Source: DATBGZ01 sp036557785
GTDB lineage: Bacteria; Actinomycetota; Actinomycetes; Mycobacteriales; Micromonosporaceae
Assembly (NCBI GenBank): GCA_036557785.1
Contig: DATBGZ010000094.1
Coordinates: forward strand, 1-64,000
Direction: 5' to 3'
DNA length: 64,000 nucleotides
The position numbers and the translations under genes are program-made. This document shows positions 50,612-59,553 of the stretch, one piece after another (positions within the stretch are counted from its first letter, which is position 1; each line of letters starts with the position of its first letter). The notes under the pieces were generated by a model. The model saw only the letters and a list, made by a program, of their open reading frames with translations, had not been told where the DNA came from and made no database searches.

Positions 50612-52264
50612 GTGGCGCTGGTGCGGGTGTACTGCGGAGTAGCGACCGCCGAACTAGCGCCCTGGCTGACTGTTGCGGTGGTGGACGACTCGGGTCGCCT
50701 GCTCGACATGCGACACATCAGCGACGACCCGGCCGGGTATGCCCAGTTCGTCAGCCTCGTCGCCGACCACCCGGTGCAGTCGTGCCCGGTGGCGATCGAC
50801 CACCACGGCCACGTCGTCGCGCAACTCCTCGCCGCGGCCGGCCGCCCAATCGCGGTCGCCGACGAGACGGCGGTTCGTGAGGTCCCCGAGCGGTTCGCCG
50901 ACAACACGTCGTACGAGGAGATGCAGGCCCCGCCCTCGCAGCGCCTGGCCGTGGGTCTGGCGCGGGCCGTGGCGGCGGGTGCCCTCTACGGCACGCCGCA
51001 GAACCCGTCCTGGGACCTGGACGAGCTCAAACCGGTCCTCGCGGCGCACGCTGCCCTGCTCACCAGCCGCAACGCCTCCGCGACGGCCCTGCGCGAGGTG
51101 CTGCGAGAGCTGTACCCGGCCGCACTGCGCGCCTACCTCGACCCGACCGAGCTCATCCCGTTGACCGTGCTCGAAGCCTTCCCCGAGCCGAGCCTGCTCT
51201 CCTCGACCCAGGCCGTGCAGGCGGTCGTCGCCGAGCTGACCGCGACCGGCCTCACCGACGCCACGACCGCCACGAACGCCGTCACCGCGCTCCAGGTCGC
51301 GGCGGACGAGTGGGGCGGCCGCGAGAACGCGTTCCTCGCGCCCGCGGTAGCGCAGAGCGTGCGCCATGCCGTGACCGCCGTGCGCGCGTGCGACGCGGCG
51401 ACCAGCGCTCTCATGGCGAGCCTGGCTGAACGGTTAGCGGCGTACGTCGGCGCGCCTTCGCATCCATCGGCGGCTCCGGTCTCACCGGCCATACCGCGGC
51501 CCACGTCGCCAGCGGAGATGTCGCCGAGTTGGGGCGCGCCCGTCGGGGCCGCGAGGGTCGCGGCGCCTGCGGGTGCCCGCGCATACGCGGCACCGCAGAA
51601 CGGCTCGGCTCCGCGCGGATCGGCATCGGTGGCTGCGGGGCTCTACGCCTCCGGGGGATCGACGGGACAGGCCGCCAACGGCAACGGCGCATCCCACTCG
51701 ACGGGGACCGCCCAACGCGCCGGTGGCTGGGAACAGCAGTTCGGGCCCGCACCGACGAGCCCGGCCCCACGCTCGTACGGCCCCGAGACGCTCTCGTTCA
51801 GCACGGATCCGCTCACGGCTCCGCTGGACACGACGCCTCCGGCCGCGCCGAACGGCCATGGCGCGGCCGAGGACCTGCGGATCTTCTCCGAGGCGAACTC
51901 GGTGTGGTTCACCAACTCCGAGGACGACACGCAGGTCACCTGGTTGAACCTGTCCTCCGACGAGGGCTGGCGCGCCGCCGCGCACATCGCCGACCCGAGC
52001 GTGGGCCCGGATACCACCGCGGGCCTGCCCCGCCGGGTGCCCCAGGCGAACCTCGTGCCTGGCTCGGTGATCACCAGGGGCGCCGGCCGGATGCCTCGCA
52101 TCGTCCGCGACCCACGACGCATCGCGGCCCACACCGACGGCTACTTCCGAGGCTGGCGTCGCGGCCAGGAGGTCGGCGGTTTCGCGATCGGTCAGCGCGA
52201 CCGTGGCGCGTGGGAGTTCAACCGTGAGCAGCGCGCCCGGCAGGGTGCAGCCAGGCTGTCGTGA
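50612..52264 (+). CDS. IS110-transposase-like N-domain fused to a conservon-kinase-like C-tail
   Basis: 550 residues from GTG 50612 (SD GGAGGAGG). Residues 1-185 resemble the DEDD/RNase H-like N-domain of IS110 transposases (VAVVDDSGRLLDMRHISDDP, then VAIDHHGHVVAQLLAAAGRP, then LLTSRNASATALREVLREL), but the usual first Asp of GID is Ala here and the TDRIDA block is absent, so it looks non-catalytic. Residues 290-415 are a Pro/Ala/Gly linker. Residues about 419-550 (RIFSEANSVWF, GLPRRVPQANLVPGS, GYFRGWRRGQEVGG) match the tail of the sensor kinase at 54182. One base overlaps the roadblock gene. Not a mobile element; no terminal repeats. Confidence 0.75.
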   Translation: MALVRVYCGVATAELAPWLTVAVVDDSGRLLDMRHISDDPAGYAQFVSLVADHPVQSCPVAIDHHGHVVAQLLAAAGRPIAVADETAVREVPERFADNTSYEEMQAPPSQRLAVGLARAVAAGALYGTPQNPSWDLDELKPVLAAHAALLTSRNASATALREVLRELYPAALRAYLDPTELIPLTVLEAFPEPSLLSSTQAVQAVVAELTATGLTDATTATNAVTALQVAADEWGGRENAFLAPAVAQSVRHAVTAVRACDAATSALMASLAERLAAYVGAPSHPSAAPVSPAIPRPTSPAEMSPSWGAPVGAARVAAPAGARAYAAPQNGSAPRGSASVAAGLYASGGSTGQAANGNGASHSTGTAQRAGGWEQQFGPAPTSPAPRSYGPETLSFSTDPLTAPLDTTPPAAPNGHGAAEDLRIFSEANSVWFTNSEDDTQVTWLNLSSDEGWRAAAHIADPSVGPDTTAGLPRRVPQANLVPGSVITRGAGRMPRIVRDPRRIAAHTDGYFRGWRRGQEVGGFAIGQRDRGAWEFNREQRARQGAARLS

Positions 52265-52659
52265 TGCCGGGTCCTGCCGCCACCTATGCGAGCAACCTGA
52301 ACTCCCTCCTCGCCGGAATGATGGCCAGGACGCCCGGGGCAGTGCACGCCGTCATGGCCACCGTTGACGGCGTCCAGATCGCGGTCTCGCCGGGCCTGCC
52401 GCCGGAACGTGCCGACCAGCTCGCGACCATCGGGGCGGGCCTGCTCAGCATCGCGGACGGTGCCGGGATCATGATGAACACCGGCACGCCCCGCCACGTC
52501 GTGGTCGAGATGTACGGCGGACTGCTGCTCGCCACGCCGGTGGCGCCGAGAGTGGTGCTGAGCCTGCTCGCGGCCTACGACGCGGACCGGGAACGGCTGG
52601 GCTTCGAGCTGGCCCAGTTCGCCGGCCTGGTGACCCCGCACGTGTCCCACATCAGGTAG
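52264..52659 (+). CDS. Roadblock/LC7-domain protein
   Basis: 131 residues of the roadblock/MglB fold (ARTPGAVHAVMATVDGVQIAVS, then ERADQLATIGAGLLSIADGA). Roadblock proteins regulate small GTPases; the partner GTPase is probably that at 52731 or another of the conservon type. The start ATGs within TGATG, so it overlaps the preceding stop by one base and is coupled to the IS110-like/tail gene. Convergent with the conservon on the opposite strand. Confidence 0.9.
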   Translation: MPGPAATYASNLNSLLAGMMARTPGAVHAVMATVDGVQIAVSPGLPPERADQLATIGAGLLSIADGAGIMMNTGTPRHVVVEMYGGLLLATPVAPRVVLSLLAAYDADRERLGFELAQFAGLVTPHVSHIR

Positions 52660-52730
52660 CCCCCGCTCACGGCAGTGGGCGCCACCCGGGACGGGGGCGC
52701 CCACCTTAACGTGACGGGTCGGTCGACCGG

Positions 52731-53318
52731 CTAAGCGGGCGAGGTGGCGCGTGGCCGGCGCAGTGACAGCACGTGCTCGACGAGGGCGATCAGCACCTGC
52801 TTGGTCGACTCGCGTGAGCGGGCGTCGCAGCTGAGCACCGGAACGTCCGGCGGGATCGCGAGCGCGTCCCGGACATCGTTCGCGTCGTGGTACTGCACGC
52901 CATCGAAGCAGTTGATCGCGACCAGGTACGGCAGCCGCCGGTGCTCGAAGAAGTCGATCGCCGCGAAGCAGTCCGCGAGACGGCGGGTGTCGACCATGAC
53001 CACGGCACCGATCGCGCCACGGACCAGCTCATCCCACATGAACCAGAACCGCGTCTGCCCCGGGGTGCCGAAGAGATAGAGAATCAGGTCGTGATCGATC
53101 GAGATCCGGCCGAAGTCCATCGCGACGGTGGTCGTGGTCTTGCCCGGCACCTGGCGGGTGTCATCGACGCCGACGCCCGCGGAGGTCATGATGGCCTCAG
53201 TGGTGAGCGGCGTGATCTCCGAGACCGATCCCACCAGCGTGGTCTTGCCCACGCCGAAGCCACCGGCGATAACGATCTTCGCCGATGTCACGCGCCCGGA
53301 CGACCCGCGGTGCGTCAT
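52731..53318 (-). CDS. Conservon ATP/GTP-binding protein (CvnD-type)
   Basis: Small Ras-like GTPase, 195 residues. Seen: P-loop GGFGVGKTT (about residues 18-26), switch II DxxG equivalent in LFGTPGQ (about 82), and NCFDG in place of NKxD (about 130), with no prenylation signal. The conservon GTPase is expected to be regulated by the roadblock proteins. ATG 53318 comes one base after the DUF742 stop. Gene order kinase, roadblock, DUF742, GTPase is complete here. Confidence 0.92.
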   Translation of the reverse strand: MTHRGSSGRVTSAKIVIAGGFGVGKTTLVGSVSEITPLTTEAIMTSAGVGVDDTRQVPGKTTTTVAMDFGRISIDHDLILYLFGTPGQTRFWFMWDELVRGAIGAVVMVDTRRLADCFAAIDFFEHRRLPYLVAINCFDGVQYHDANDVRDALAIPPDVPVLSCDARSRESTKQVLIALVEHVLSLRRPRATSPA

Positions 53319-53319
53319 G

Positions 53320-53694
53320 TCAGAGCTTGCGTAGTCCACTGAGCACCCTCTCCAGCAGTTCCGTACCCATCGCGTCATTCCCGTCCAGGGCGGTCGGCTC
53401 GTACACAGCGACCATGCCGTCGGCGGCCATGTCCGCGACGAGAACCCGGGCCACTCCCAAAGGCAACTGCATCTTCGCCGAGATCTCGGCGAGCGACTGC
53501 AGCCGCCCATCACACAGGGTCACAATGTACAGGTGCTCGCGACCCTGCAGAAAACCGTCCTTGCTGGAGCGACCCCGAGGGGTCGTCTCCACCAGCGCCT
53601 CGATCGCGATCTCTACGCGGGGCCTGGTGCGACCACCGGTGACGGCGTAGGGCCGCACGAGCGCGCCGGTCGGCTCATCATCGCGCAGATCCAT
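53320..53694 (-). CDS. DUF742 protein (CvnC-type)
   Basis: 124-residue DUF742 protein with a winged-helix-like pattern (SLAEISAKMQLPLGVARVLVADM) and conserved TGALVRPYAVTGGRT. Known as the CvnC component of conservons; binds the complex, exact role unknown. ATG 53694. Confidence 0.92.
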   Translation of the reverse strand: MDLRDDEPTGALVRPYAVTGGRTRPRVEIAIEALVETTPRGRSSKDGFLQGREHLYIVTLCDGRLQSLAEISAKMQLPLGVARVLVADMAADGMVAVYEPTALDGNDAMGTELLERVLSGLRKL

Positions 53695-53780
53695 CGCCGT
53701 ACACCTCCTCCGCCACTCGGTCCGATCGTGTTCGGGGCTGGCTGGCTACGTAGCGTAACCAAGTGCACCGTCGCTGTTGC

Positions 53781-54185
53781 TCAGCCGAACGCCGGTGCGG
53801 TCGACCGGGGGGTCGGCGTCAGCGCCTCGCCGACCCGGTCGACGAGAAGCGCCATCTCGTACCCCACCTGGCCCACGTCGCAGGTGCGCGAGGCGAGCAC
53901 GGCGAACGACGAACCGTCCGAAATGGACATCAGGAACAAGAACCCGTTGTCCATCTCAACGACAGTCTGAAGCACCGCGCCACCCTCGAAACACCGCGCC
54001 GCGCCCTGCGTGAGACTCACCAGGCCGGAGGCGATCGCGGCGAGCTGGTCGGCCCGGTCGCGCGGCAGGTCTCGGGAGGACGCGAGCAACAGCCCGTCGG
54101 CCGACACCGCCACGGCATGGGCGACACCCGGGACACGGTCGGCGAAGTTGGCGAGCAACCAACCCAGATCCTGCGTAGTTGTCAT
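53781..54185 (-). CDS. Roadblock/LC7-domain protein (CvnB-type)
   Basis: 134 residues; roadblock fold (WLLANFADRVPGVAHAVAVSADG, then ADQLAAIASGLVSLTQGA). ATG 54185 overlaps the kinase stop as ATGA, so it is coupled to it. It is the CvnB component and shares its pattern with the plus-strand roadblock at 52264 (DRADQLAAIASGL versus ERADQLATIGAGL), so the two are paralogs. Confidence 0.93.
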   Translation of the reverse strand: MTTTQDLGWLLANFADRVPGVAHAVAVSADGLLLASSRDLPRDRADQLAAIASGLVSLTQGAARCFEGGAVLQTVVEMDNGFLFLMSISDGSSFAVLASRTCDVGQVGYEMALLVDRVGEALTPTPRSTAPAFG

Positions 54186-57154
54186 GCCTCCTGCTCCTTG
54201 CCACTGGAGTACGGGTCGTCGCCGGCCTGGCCGTGGGCATCACGGCCACGCTGCACGCCCCGGTGATACGCCGAGAGCAGACCTCGCACCGAGTCGGGCG
54301 TGCGGCGGTCCGAGCCGGCGACCGCCGTCTCCACGCCCCCGGGCACGAGCTGTGCCATCGGGACACGACGTGGCAGACCGTGGTCAGTCATACCGTTGTC
54401 CTGCGGCGCAGCCGCCGCCTGCGCGGCACGCCATCCATCGTCCGCGGCGGTCCGCCACGATACATCGTCGCTCGTACGCCAGGACCCGTCAGAACCCCCG
54501 GCCGCCGATCCGGCACTGCCCGCCTCGGGGGGCCAGGCGCCCGGACGCGGCGCCTCGTGGCCGGTGCCCGTGGCGAACCAGGCTGACTCAAGCTCGGAGA
54601 AGATGGGAAGTTCCACGGTCATGTCGTTCGCTCCACCGGGCCCAGGCGAGGCGCTGTAGCTGTCGACACCGCCCGCGGGCGGCCACGCTGGCGGCCGAGT
54701 GCCTACCGGCGGGACCGGAGCTGCGGAGGCAGCCGGCGCACCGTAGCCACCAGCACCGTAGCCGGCCGGTGGCTCCGGCCAGCCCCCCGTCGACTGCCCC
54801 GCGCCTGCCGCGCCGTCGCCCCACGCGGGTCGACGTTGCGGCAACGGCTCAAAGCCGCCGGGCGTCGTTGTCGGGCCATGGGTGGGCGCGGTCGCCCCGG
54901 TGAGGTCGTACCAGGCGGGTACGCGGCCACCGTTGCGGCCGCCCGCTGGCGGAATGGCTCCGACGCTCGTCAGCGCGGCTCCCAGGCCAGTGGCGCCCGC
55001 GCCCGCCAGCGCCCCGGCGCCGCCATAGGCCGGGCCGTAGCCATCGCCCCAACCTCCACCGAGGCCCTGACCGCTCTCCAGAGCCAGGGGCGGGCCGAAC
55101 GGCGACCGCGAGCTGAGCGGTGCCTGTTCGGGCCGTACGGCCGGGAAGCCGGTCGGGGCGTGAGCGCGACCGTGCAGGGCACGGGGCACCAGGACACCAC
55201 TGGGCAGGACCACATCGGCGATCGTGCCGCGGTGTGGCGAGGGCTGCAGTTCGACCGTGACGCCGTGCCGGCTAGCCAGCCGGGCGACCACGACGAGGCC
55301 CATCATCCGGGACACCGCGACGTCGACCTGTGGCGGAGCGGCGAGCCGCTCGTTGAGCTCGGCGTACTGCTCGTACGTCATCCCGATGCCGCGGTCCTCC
55401 ACCCGGAGTACGACCCGCTCGCCGATGCGCCGCGCCTCGACCCGGATCGGGGTGTCGGGCGGGGAGAACGACGTGGCGTTGTCGAACAGCTCCGCGACGA
55501 GGTGGACGAGGTCGTTGACCGCGTGGGAAGCGATCTCGATGTCCTGATCGATGATGGTGAACTCGACCCGCGTGTACTGCTCGACCTCGGACTGGGCGGC
55601 GCGGAGCACGTCCATGAGCGCTGCCGGTTCCCGCTGGATGCGGGTCGAGTCCGCGCCCGCGAGGACCAGCAGGTTCTCGTCGTTGCGGCGCATCCGGGTG
55701 GCGAGGTGGTCGAGCTGGAACAGTTCCGAGAGGCGGTCCGGGTCCTGCTCGCCGCGCTCCAGGCGGTCCAGGTGGCCGATGAGCCGGTCCACCAGGATCT
55801 GACTGCGGCGGGCCAGGTTCACGAACATCGTCGCGACGGAGGCTCGCAGGGCCGCCTGCTCGGCGGCGGTGCGCACGGCCTCGAGGTGGACGGCGTTGAA
55901 TGCCTCGGTCACCTGGCCGAACTCGTCGTTGCTCCGGATCGGCAGCGGCTCGGCGATCTGCAGTGCCACGCCCGCCGGCGAGAGGTTCGCGGAGATGGCC
56001 GGGTCGCGCAGCCGGGAGACCGCCTGCGGCAGCCCGTACTGCGCCACCGCGAGCGCGCCCTGGCGCAGGTCACGCAGCGAGCGGGCCATCGAGCGCGCCA
56101 CCAACCAGGCGAAGAGGACACCAATCAGCAGGGTGAACAGCAGGACGCCGGTCTCGATGAGGACCCGGCGCTGGACCTGCGCACCCAACGACTCGGCCGA
56201 GGTACGGGCCTCGGTGTTCAGCCTGGTCTCCGCGTCGTTCATCAGGGCAGCGCGTTCGGCCGTCGCCTCTTGCCAGGTGGCGAGGTCGAGCACGTCCGAG
56301 GGCTTCTCGCCGGGACGCAGTGTGTCGATCTGTCCCTGGATGCGCATGATGTTGCGCATCGCCGAGCCCGCGATCGCGCGCTCGTAGAAGTCGATCTGCG
56401 TCGATGTCGCCAGCGACCGGAAGGTGTCCTCGTCCTGGCGCGCGCTGTCCACGATCTCCGCGTAGTCGGTGCGCCTGGCCTCGGGGAAGTCATCGATCGC
56501 GAGCGCTTTGTCGATGATCACCTGTTCCTGAGCCATCGCCTCGGTCTCGGCCGCGACGGCGGCGGCGGCGAGGATCGAGTCGCTCAGGGACGTGTCGCCG
56601 GCGAGCTGGGCGGAGAGTTCGCGGATGCCCAGCAGGTCGCCGATCAGCACGGTGTAGCGCCATTCGGCGACGCTGAGCGGTACCTCGGTGAGGGCCAGCA
56701 CCTGCTGACGCAGCGGGGTGAGCTCATTGAGCTCGTTCGAGATGTCGTCCAGGGACTGCCGCAGGTTGCCGGGCAGGTCGGCGATGGTATTGCGGGTGGC
56801 GAGGTACTGATTCAGGGCGGTCTGCGTCGTCTGCTGCGCGTTCGTGTAGTCGGTCCTGGCGCTCTCGTTGGACGACGTGATGAGGAGCATCACTGCCGTG
56901 GCCCGCTCGGACTGCAGTGTGTGCACCAGCGTGCCGGCGTCGCCGGCGAGGACGGTGAGGGAGCGTGCCCGCTCCGCGGCGCTCGCCTGGTCGACCTGGC
57001 CGAGCAAGCCTGCCGTACCGACCACGATCGTTGCGATCGTCGGCACGATCATGATCAGGCCGAGCTTGGTCCAGATCGGAAGATCACGGATGAACCTGAC
57101 CGGACCGGCGAACCGCCGCGAGGAGCGACTCGGCGCGCTTGGCTGTCTGACCAC
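54182..57154 (-). CDS. Conservon sensor kinase with nitrate-sensor-like domain (CvnA-type)
   Basis: 990 residues. TM1 (about 28-52), an extracellular all-helical NIT-like domain (about 55-325), TM2 (about 331-353), HAMP, then a DHp-like helix with His483 in LFQLDHLATRM and a HATPase domain with N-box ELFDNATSFSPP (555-566) and EDRGIGM. The C-terminal 300 residues are disordered Pro/Ala/Gly-rich, ending in the GLPRRVPMAQLVPGG block seen also in the 50612 protein. GTG 57154 with GGTGGTGAG directly upstream. Conservon kinases signal to the roadblock/DUF742/GTPase set rather than to a response regulator. Confidence 0.92.
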   Translation of the reverse strand: MVRQPSAPSRSSRRFAGPVRFIRDLPIWTKLGLIMIVPTIATIVVGTAGLLGQVDQASAAERARSLTVLAGDAGTLVHTLQSERATAVMLLITSSNESARTDYTNAQQTTQTALNQYLATRNTIADLPGNLRQSLDDISNELNELTPLRQQVLALTEVPLSVAEWRYTVLIGDLLGIRELSAQLAGDTSLSDSILAAAAVAAETEAMAQEQVIIDKALAIDDFPEARRTDYAEIVDSARQDEDTFRSLATSTQIDFYERAIAGSAMRNIMRIQGQIDTLRPGEKPSDVLDLATWQEATAERAALMNDAETRLNTEARTSAESLGAQVQRRVLIETGVLLFTLLIGVLFAWLVARSMARSLRDLRQGALAVAQYGLPQAVSRLRDPAISANLSPAGVALQIAEPLPIRSNDEFGQVTEAFNAVHLEAVRTAAEQAALRASVATMFVNLARRSQILVDRLIGHLDRLERGEQDPDRLSELFQLDHLATRMRRNDENLLVLAGADSTRIQREPAALMDVLRAAQSEVEQYTRVEFTIIDQDIEIASHAVNDLVHLVAELFDNATSFSPPDTPIRVEARRIGERVVLRVEDRGIGMTYEQYAELNERLAAPPQVDVAVSRMMGLVVVARLASRHGVTVELQPSPHRGTIADVVLPSGVLVPRALHGRAHAPTGFPAVRPEQAPLSSRSPFGPPLALESGQGLGGGWGDGYGPAYGGAGALAGAGATGLGAALTSVGAIPPAGGRNGGRVPAWYDLTGATAPTHGPTTTPGGFEPLPQRRPAWGDGAAGAGQSTGGWPEPPAGYGAGGYGAPAASAAPVPPVGTRPPAWPPAGGVDSYSASPGPGGANDMTVELPIFSELESAWFATGTGHEAPRPGAWPPEAGSAGSAAGGSDGSWRTSDDVSWRTAADDGWRAAQAAAAPQDNGMTDHGLPRRVPMAQLVPGGVETAVAGSDRRTPDSVRGLLSAYHRGVQRGRDAHGQAGDDPYSSGKEQEA

Positions 57155-57546
57155 CTCACCACCTTCCGTACCGGCCGAACCGACGCTGCGTTACTGCTAG
57201 GGCACGTGTCCCTGTCCCACCATGTGCAAGGTGGGACAAACACCCACGATGCGGGTGCATCGCGAGGGGAACGCCCCCACGTCGCGCGGGTGCGGCCACG
57301 CCAGATTCCATCACGCCCCGTGGCAAAGAGAAAGCCCAGGTCCGTTGCCCTGACTCGCCCGTTGCTTCGTCCGCCCAGCTCATACCAGTCCGTAACTGCA
57401 CGCTGACACTCCGACGTTGACTGCACGTTCGTAGGATGCGCCATCAGGAACGAGGATGACCGGACCGCGGCATCGTACAGAATTGCGCCTTCAAGCGCCA
57501 AAGGACCCGGACGGGCGCTGGCCGGGCACGCGGCGTGCACGCAGGT
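57155..57546. other. Intergenic region upstream of the conservon
   Basis: No gene supported. Contains the hairpin at 57213-57238. Probably holds the conservon promoter (minus strand) on the left side and the end of the add transcript on the right; no -10/-35 pair is convincing. Confidence 0.5.
57213..57238. promoter_or_regulatory. Inverted repeat upstream of the conservon kinase
   Basis: TGTCCCACC and GGTGGGACA are perfect 9-base complements around the 8-base ATGTGCAA, 60 bases upstream of the kinase start. Fits an operator or a leader hairpin; which is unknown. Confidence 0.5.
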
Positions 57547-58632
57547 TCATGCACCCATCAATTTCGCGTACGTCGGCTTGATGATCTCGTCGATGACGAC
57601 CAGGCGTTCGTCGAACGGGATGAACGCGCTCTTCATGGCGTTCACGGTGAACCACTGCAGGTCGGCCCAGCCGTATCCGAAGGCATCGACGAGCAGCAAC
57701 AACTCGTGGGACATCGACGTCCGGCTCATGAGCCGGTTGTCGGTGTTGACCGTCACCCGGAACCGCAGGTCACGCAGCAGCCCGATGGGGTGCTCGGCGA
57801 TCGACGGTGCCGCGCCCGTCTGGACGTTCGACGACGGACACATCTCCAGTGGTATTCGCTTGTCCCTGACGTACGCCGCCAGCCGCCCAAGTCGAGGCCC
57901 ACCCGGCGAGCTGGTGTCGATGTCATCGACGATCCGCACGCCGTGCCCGAGCCGGTCCGCCCCGCACCACTGGATCGCCTGCCAGATCGACGGCAGGCCG
58001 AACGCCTCTCCGGCGTGGATGGTGAAGTGGAAGTTCTCGCGCTGCAGGTACTCGAACGCGTCCAGGTGCCGCGTGGGCGGGTTGCCCGCCTCGGCGCCCG
58101 CGATGTCGAACCCCACCACGCCCTGGTCGCGGTAGCGCACCGCGAGCTCCGCGATCTCCATCGAGCGGGCGGCGTGGCGCATCGCGGTCAGCAACGCCCC
58201 GATCCGCACGCCCGTGCCCTGAGCCGCCGCCTCACGCGATCCGGCCGCGAACCCCGCCAGCACCGCCTCGACCACGTCGGCCAACCGCAGGCCCCGCTCC
58301 AGGTGCAGCTCGGGCGCGAACTTCACCTCGGCGTAGACGACACCGTCGGCGGCGAGGTCGAGTGCGCACTCGCGCGCCACCCGATGCAGCGCCTGGACGG
58401 TCTGCATGACGCCGACCGTGTGAGTGAACGTCTCCAGGTAGCGCTCGAGCGAACCCGAGGTCGCGGCCGCGGTGAACCAGTCGCCCAGGGACGCGGCATC
58501 GCCCGCGGGCAGGACGTGTCCCACCTCCGCGGCGAGTTCGACGACGGTCTGTGGCCGCAACCCACCATCGAGGTGATCGTGCAGCAGCGCCTTGGGCGCC
58601 GAGCGGATAGCGTCAAGCGTCGGTGTCACCAT
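57547..58632 (-). CDS. add: Adenosine deaminase
   Basis: Deaminates adenosine and deoxyadenosine to inosine forms in purine salvage. Zinc ligands and catalytic residues seen: HDHLDGGLRP (two His), FTIHAGEAFG (His and catalytic Glu), CPSSNVQTG, and VNTDNRLMS (Asp). ATG 58632 gives 361 residues. First of a nucleoside-salvage region with deoA, cdd and two permeases. The long open frame up to 59442 is antisense to the methyltransferase. Confidence 0.95.
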   Translation of the reverse strand: MVTPTLDAIRSAPKALLHDHLDGGLRPQTVVELAAEVGHVLPAGDAASLGDWFTAAATSGSLERYLETFTHTVGVMQTVQALHRVARECALDLAADGVVYAEVKFAPELHLERGLRLADVVEAVLAGFAAGSREAAAQGTGVRIGALLTAMRHAARSMEIAELAVRYRDQGVVGFDIAGAEAGNPPTRHLDAFEYLQRENFHFTIHAGEAFGLPSIWQAIQWCGADRLGHGVRIVDDIDTSSPGGPRLGRLAAYVRDKRIPLEMCPSSNVQTGAAPSIAEHPIGLLRDLRFRVTVNTDNRLMSRTSMSHELLLLVDAFGYGWADLQWFTVNAMKSAFIPFDERLVVIDEIIKPTYAKLMGA

Positions 58633-58713
58633 GGCTGACAGTATTCCGGGCGGGGCGAGACCGTCGGCCCGACACCGGTCGCATGCCCCTGTCGCGACGG
58701 GGGGTGCCAGGAC

Positions 58714-59541
58714 GTGCTCGATGCGGTGTGCTCGGTACTGCGCTGCCCGCTCGATGCGGGCACGCTCACGGTCGCCGCTGCCGCACTCGAGTGCGGATCG
58801 GGGCACACCTTCGACGTGGCACGGCAGGGGTACGTCAACCTGCTCGCGGGCCGGGCGCCGGCGGGCGCGGACACCCCGGCCATGGTCGCGGCCAGGGCGG
58901 AGCTCTTCGACGCCGGGCACCTCGCCCCGCTGACCGCCGCGATCGTGGCGGAGCTGCCGGACACCCTGCGGTTGGCGCTCGACGTCGGCGCGGGGACCGG
59001 CCATCACCTGGCTGCCGTCGTCGACGCCAGGCCGGGCAGCATCGGGATCGCCCTGGACATCTCGAAGGCCGCGGCACGCCGCAGCGCCCGGGCGCACCCC
59101 GCGGTTGGCGCGATGGTGGCGGACGTGTGGCGGCGCCTGCCGCTCGCCGACGGGTGCGCCGACGTCGTCCTCGACGTCTTCGCTCCTCGCCACGGTTCGG
59201 AGTTTCGCCGTGTGCTGGAGCCGACGGGCCGGCTGATCGTGGTGACGCCGACGGCCGAGCACCTCGCGGAGCTGGTCGGCCCGCTCGGGCTGCTCGCGGT
59301 GGACCCGGAGAAGGCCGACCGGGTCCGCGACAGCCTTGGCGGGTCGTTCGAGGCCGTACGGCGCCGACGGTGCCGCTACCGCCTCGCGTTGACCCGGGCA
59401 CACGCGGCCGGGTTCGTGGCGATGGGCCCCAGCGCCTGGCACACCACGCCCGAGACGCTCGCCGGGCGCCTGGCGGATTGGGCCGAGCCGGTGGCGGTCA
59501 CGGTCTCGGTTGAGGTGTGCGTGTACCGACCTCGACCCTGA
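58714..59541 (+). CDS. 23S rRNA (guanine-N1)-methyltransferase, RlmA-type
   Basis: 275 residues. N-terminal zinc finger Cys-x2-Cys...Cys...His (LRCPLD, LECGSGHTFD), then SAM-binding LDVGAGTGHH (Rossmann fold), DISKAAAR and PRHGSEFRRVL. Resembles the RlmA(II)/TlrB clade, which methylates G748 of 23S rRNA and gives tylosin/mycinosyl resistance in producers; housekeeping relatives act at G745. Which base is methylated cannot be told from the sequence here. Divergent from add, 81 bases between. Confidence 0.82.
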   Translation: MLDAVCSVLRCPLDAGTLTVAAAALECGSGHTFDVARQGYVNLLAGRAPAGADTPAMVAARAELFDAGHLAPLTAAIVAELPDTLRLALDVGAGTGHHLAAVVDARPGSIGIALDISKAAARRSARAHPAVGAMVADVWRRLPLADGCADVVLDVFAPRHGSEFRRVLEPTGRLIVVTPTAEHLAELVGPLGLLAVDPEKADRVRDSLGGSFEAVRRRRCRYRLALTRAHAAGFVAMGPSAWHTTPETLAGRLADWAEPVAVTVSVEVCVYRPRP

Positions 59542-59553
59542 CGGCGCGACCCC

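Noticed and set aside
50612..52264. Active IS110 insertion sequence
   Set aside because: Catalytic Asp missing, no terminal repeats, a tail shared with the conservon kinase, and a coupled roadblock gene show a host gene.
57547..59442. Long minus-strand frame past the add start
   Set aside because: The part beyond 58632 is antisense to the RlmA-type methyltransferase with clear SAM and zinc motifs.
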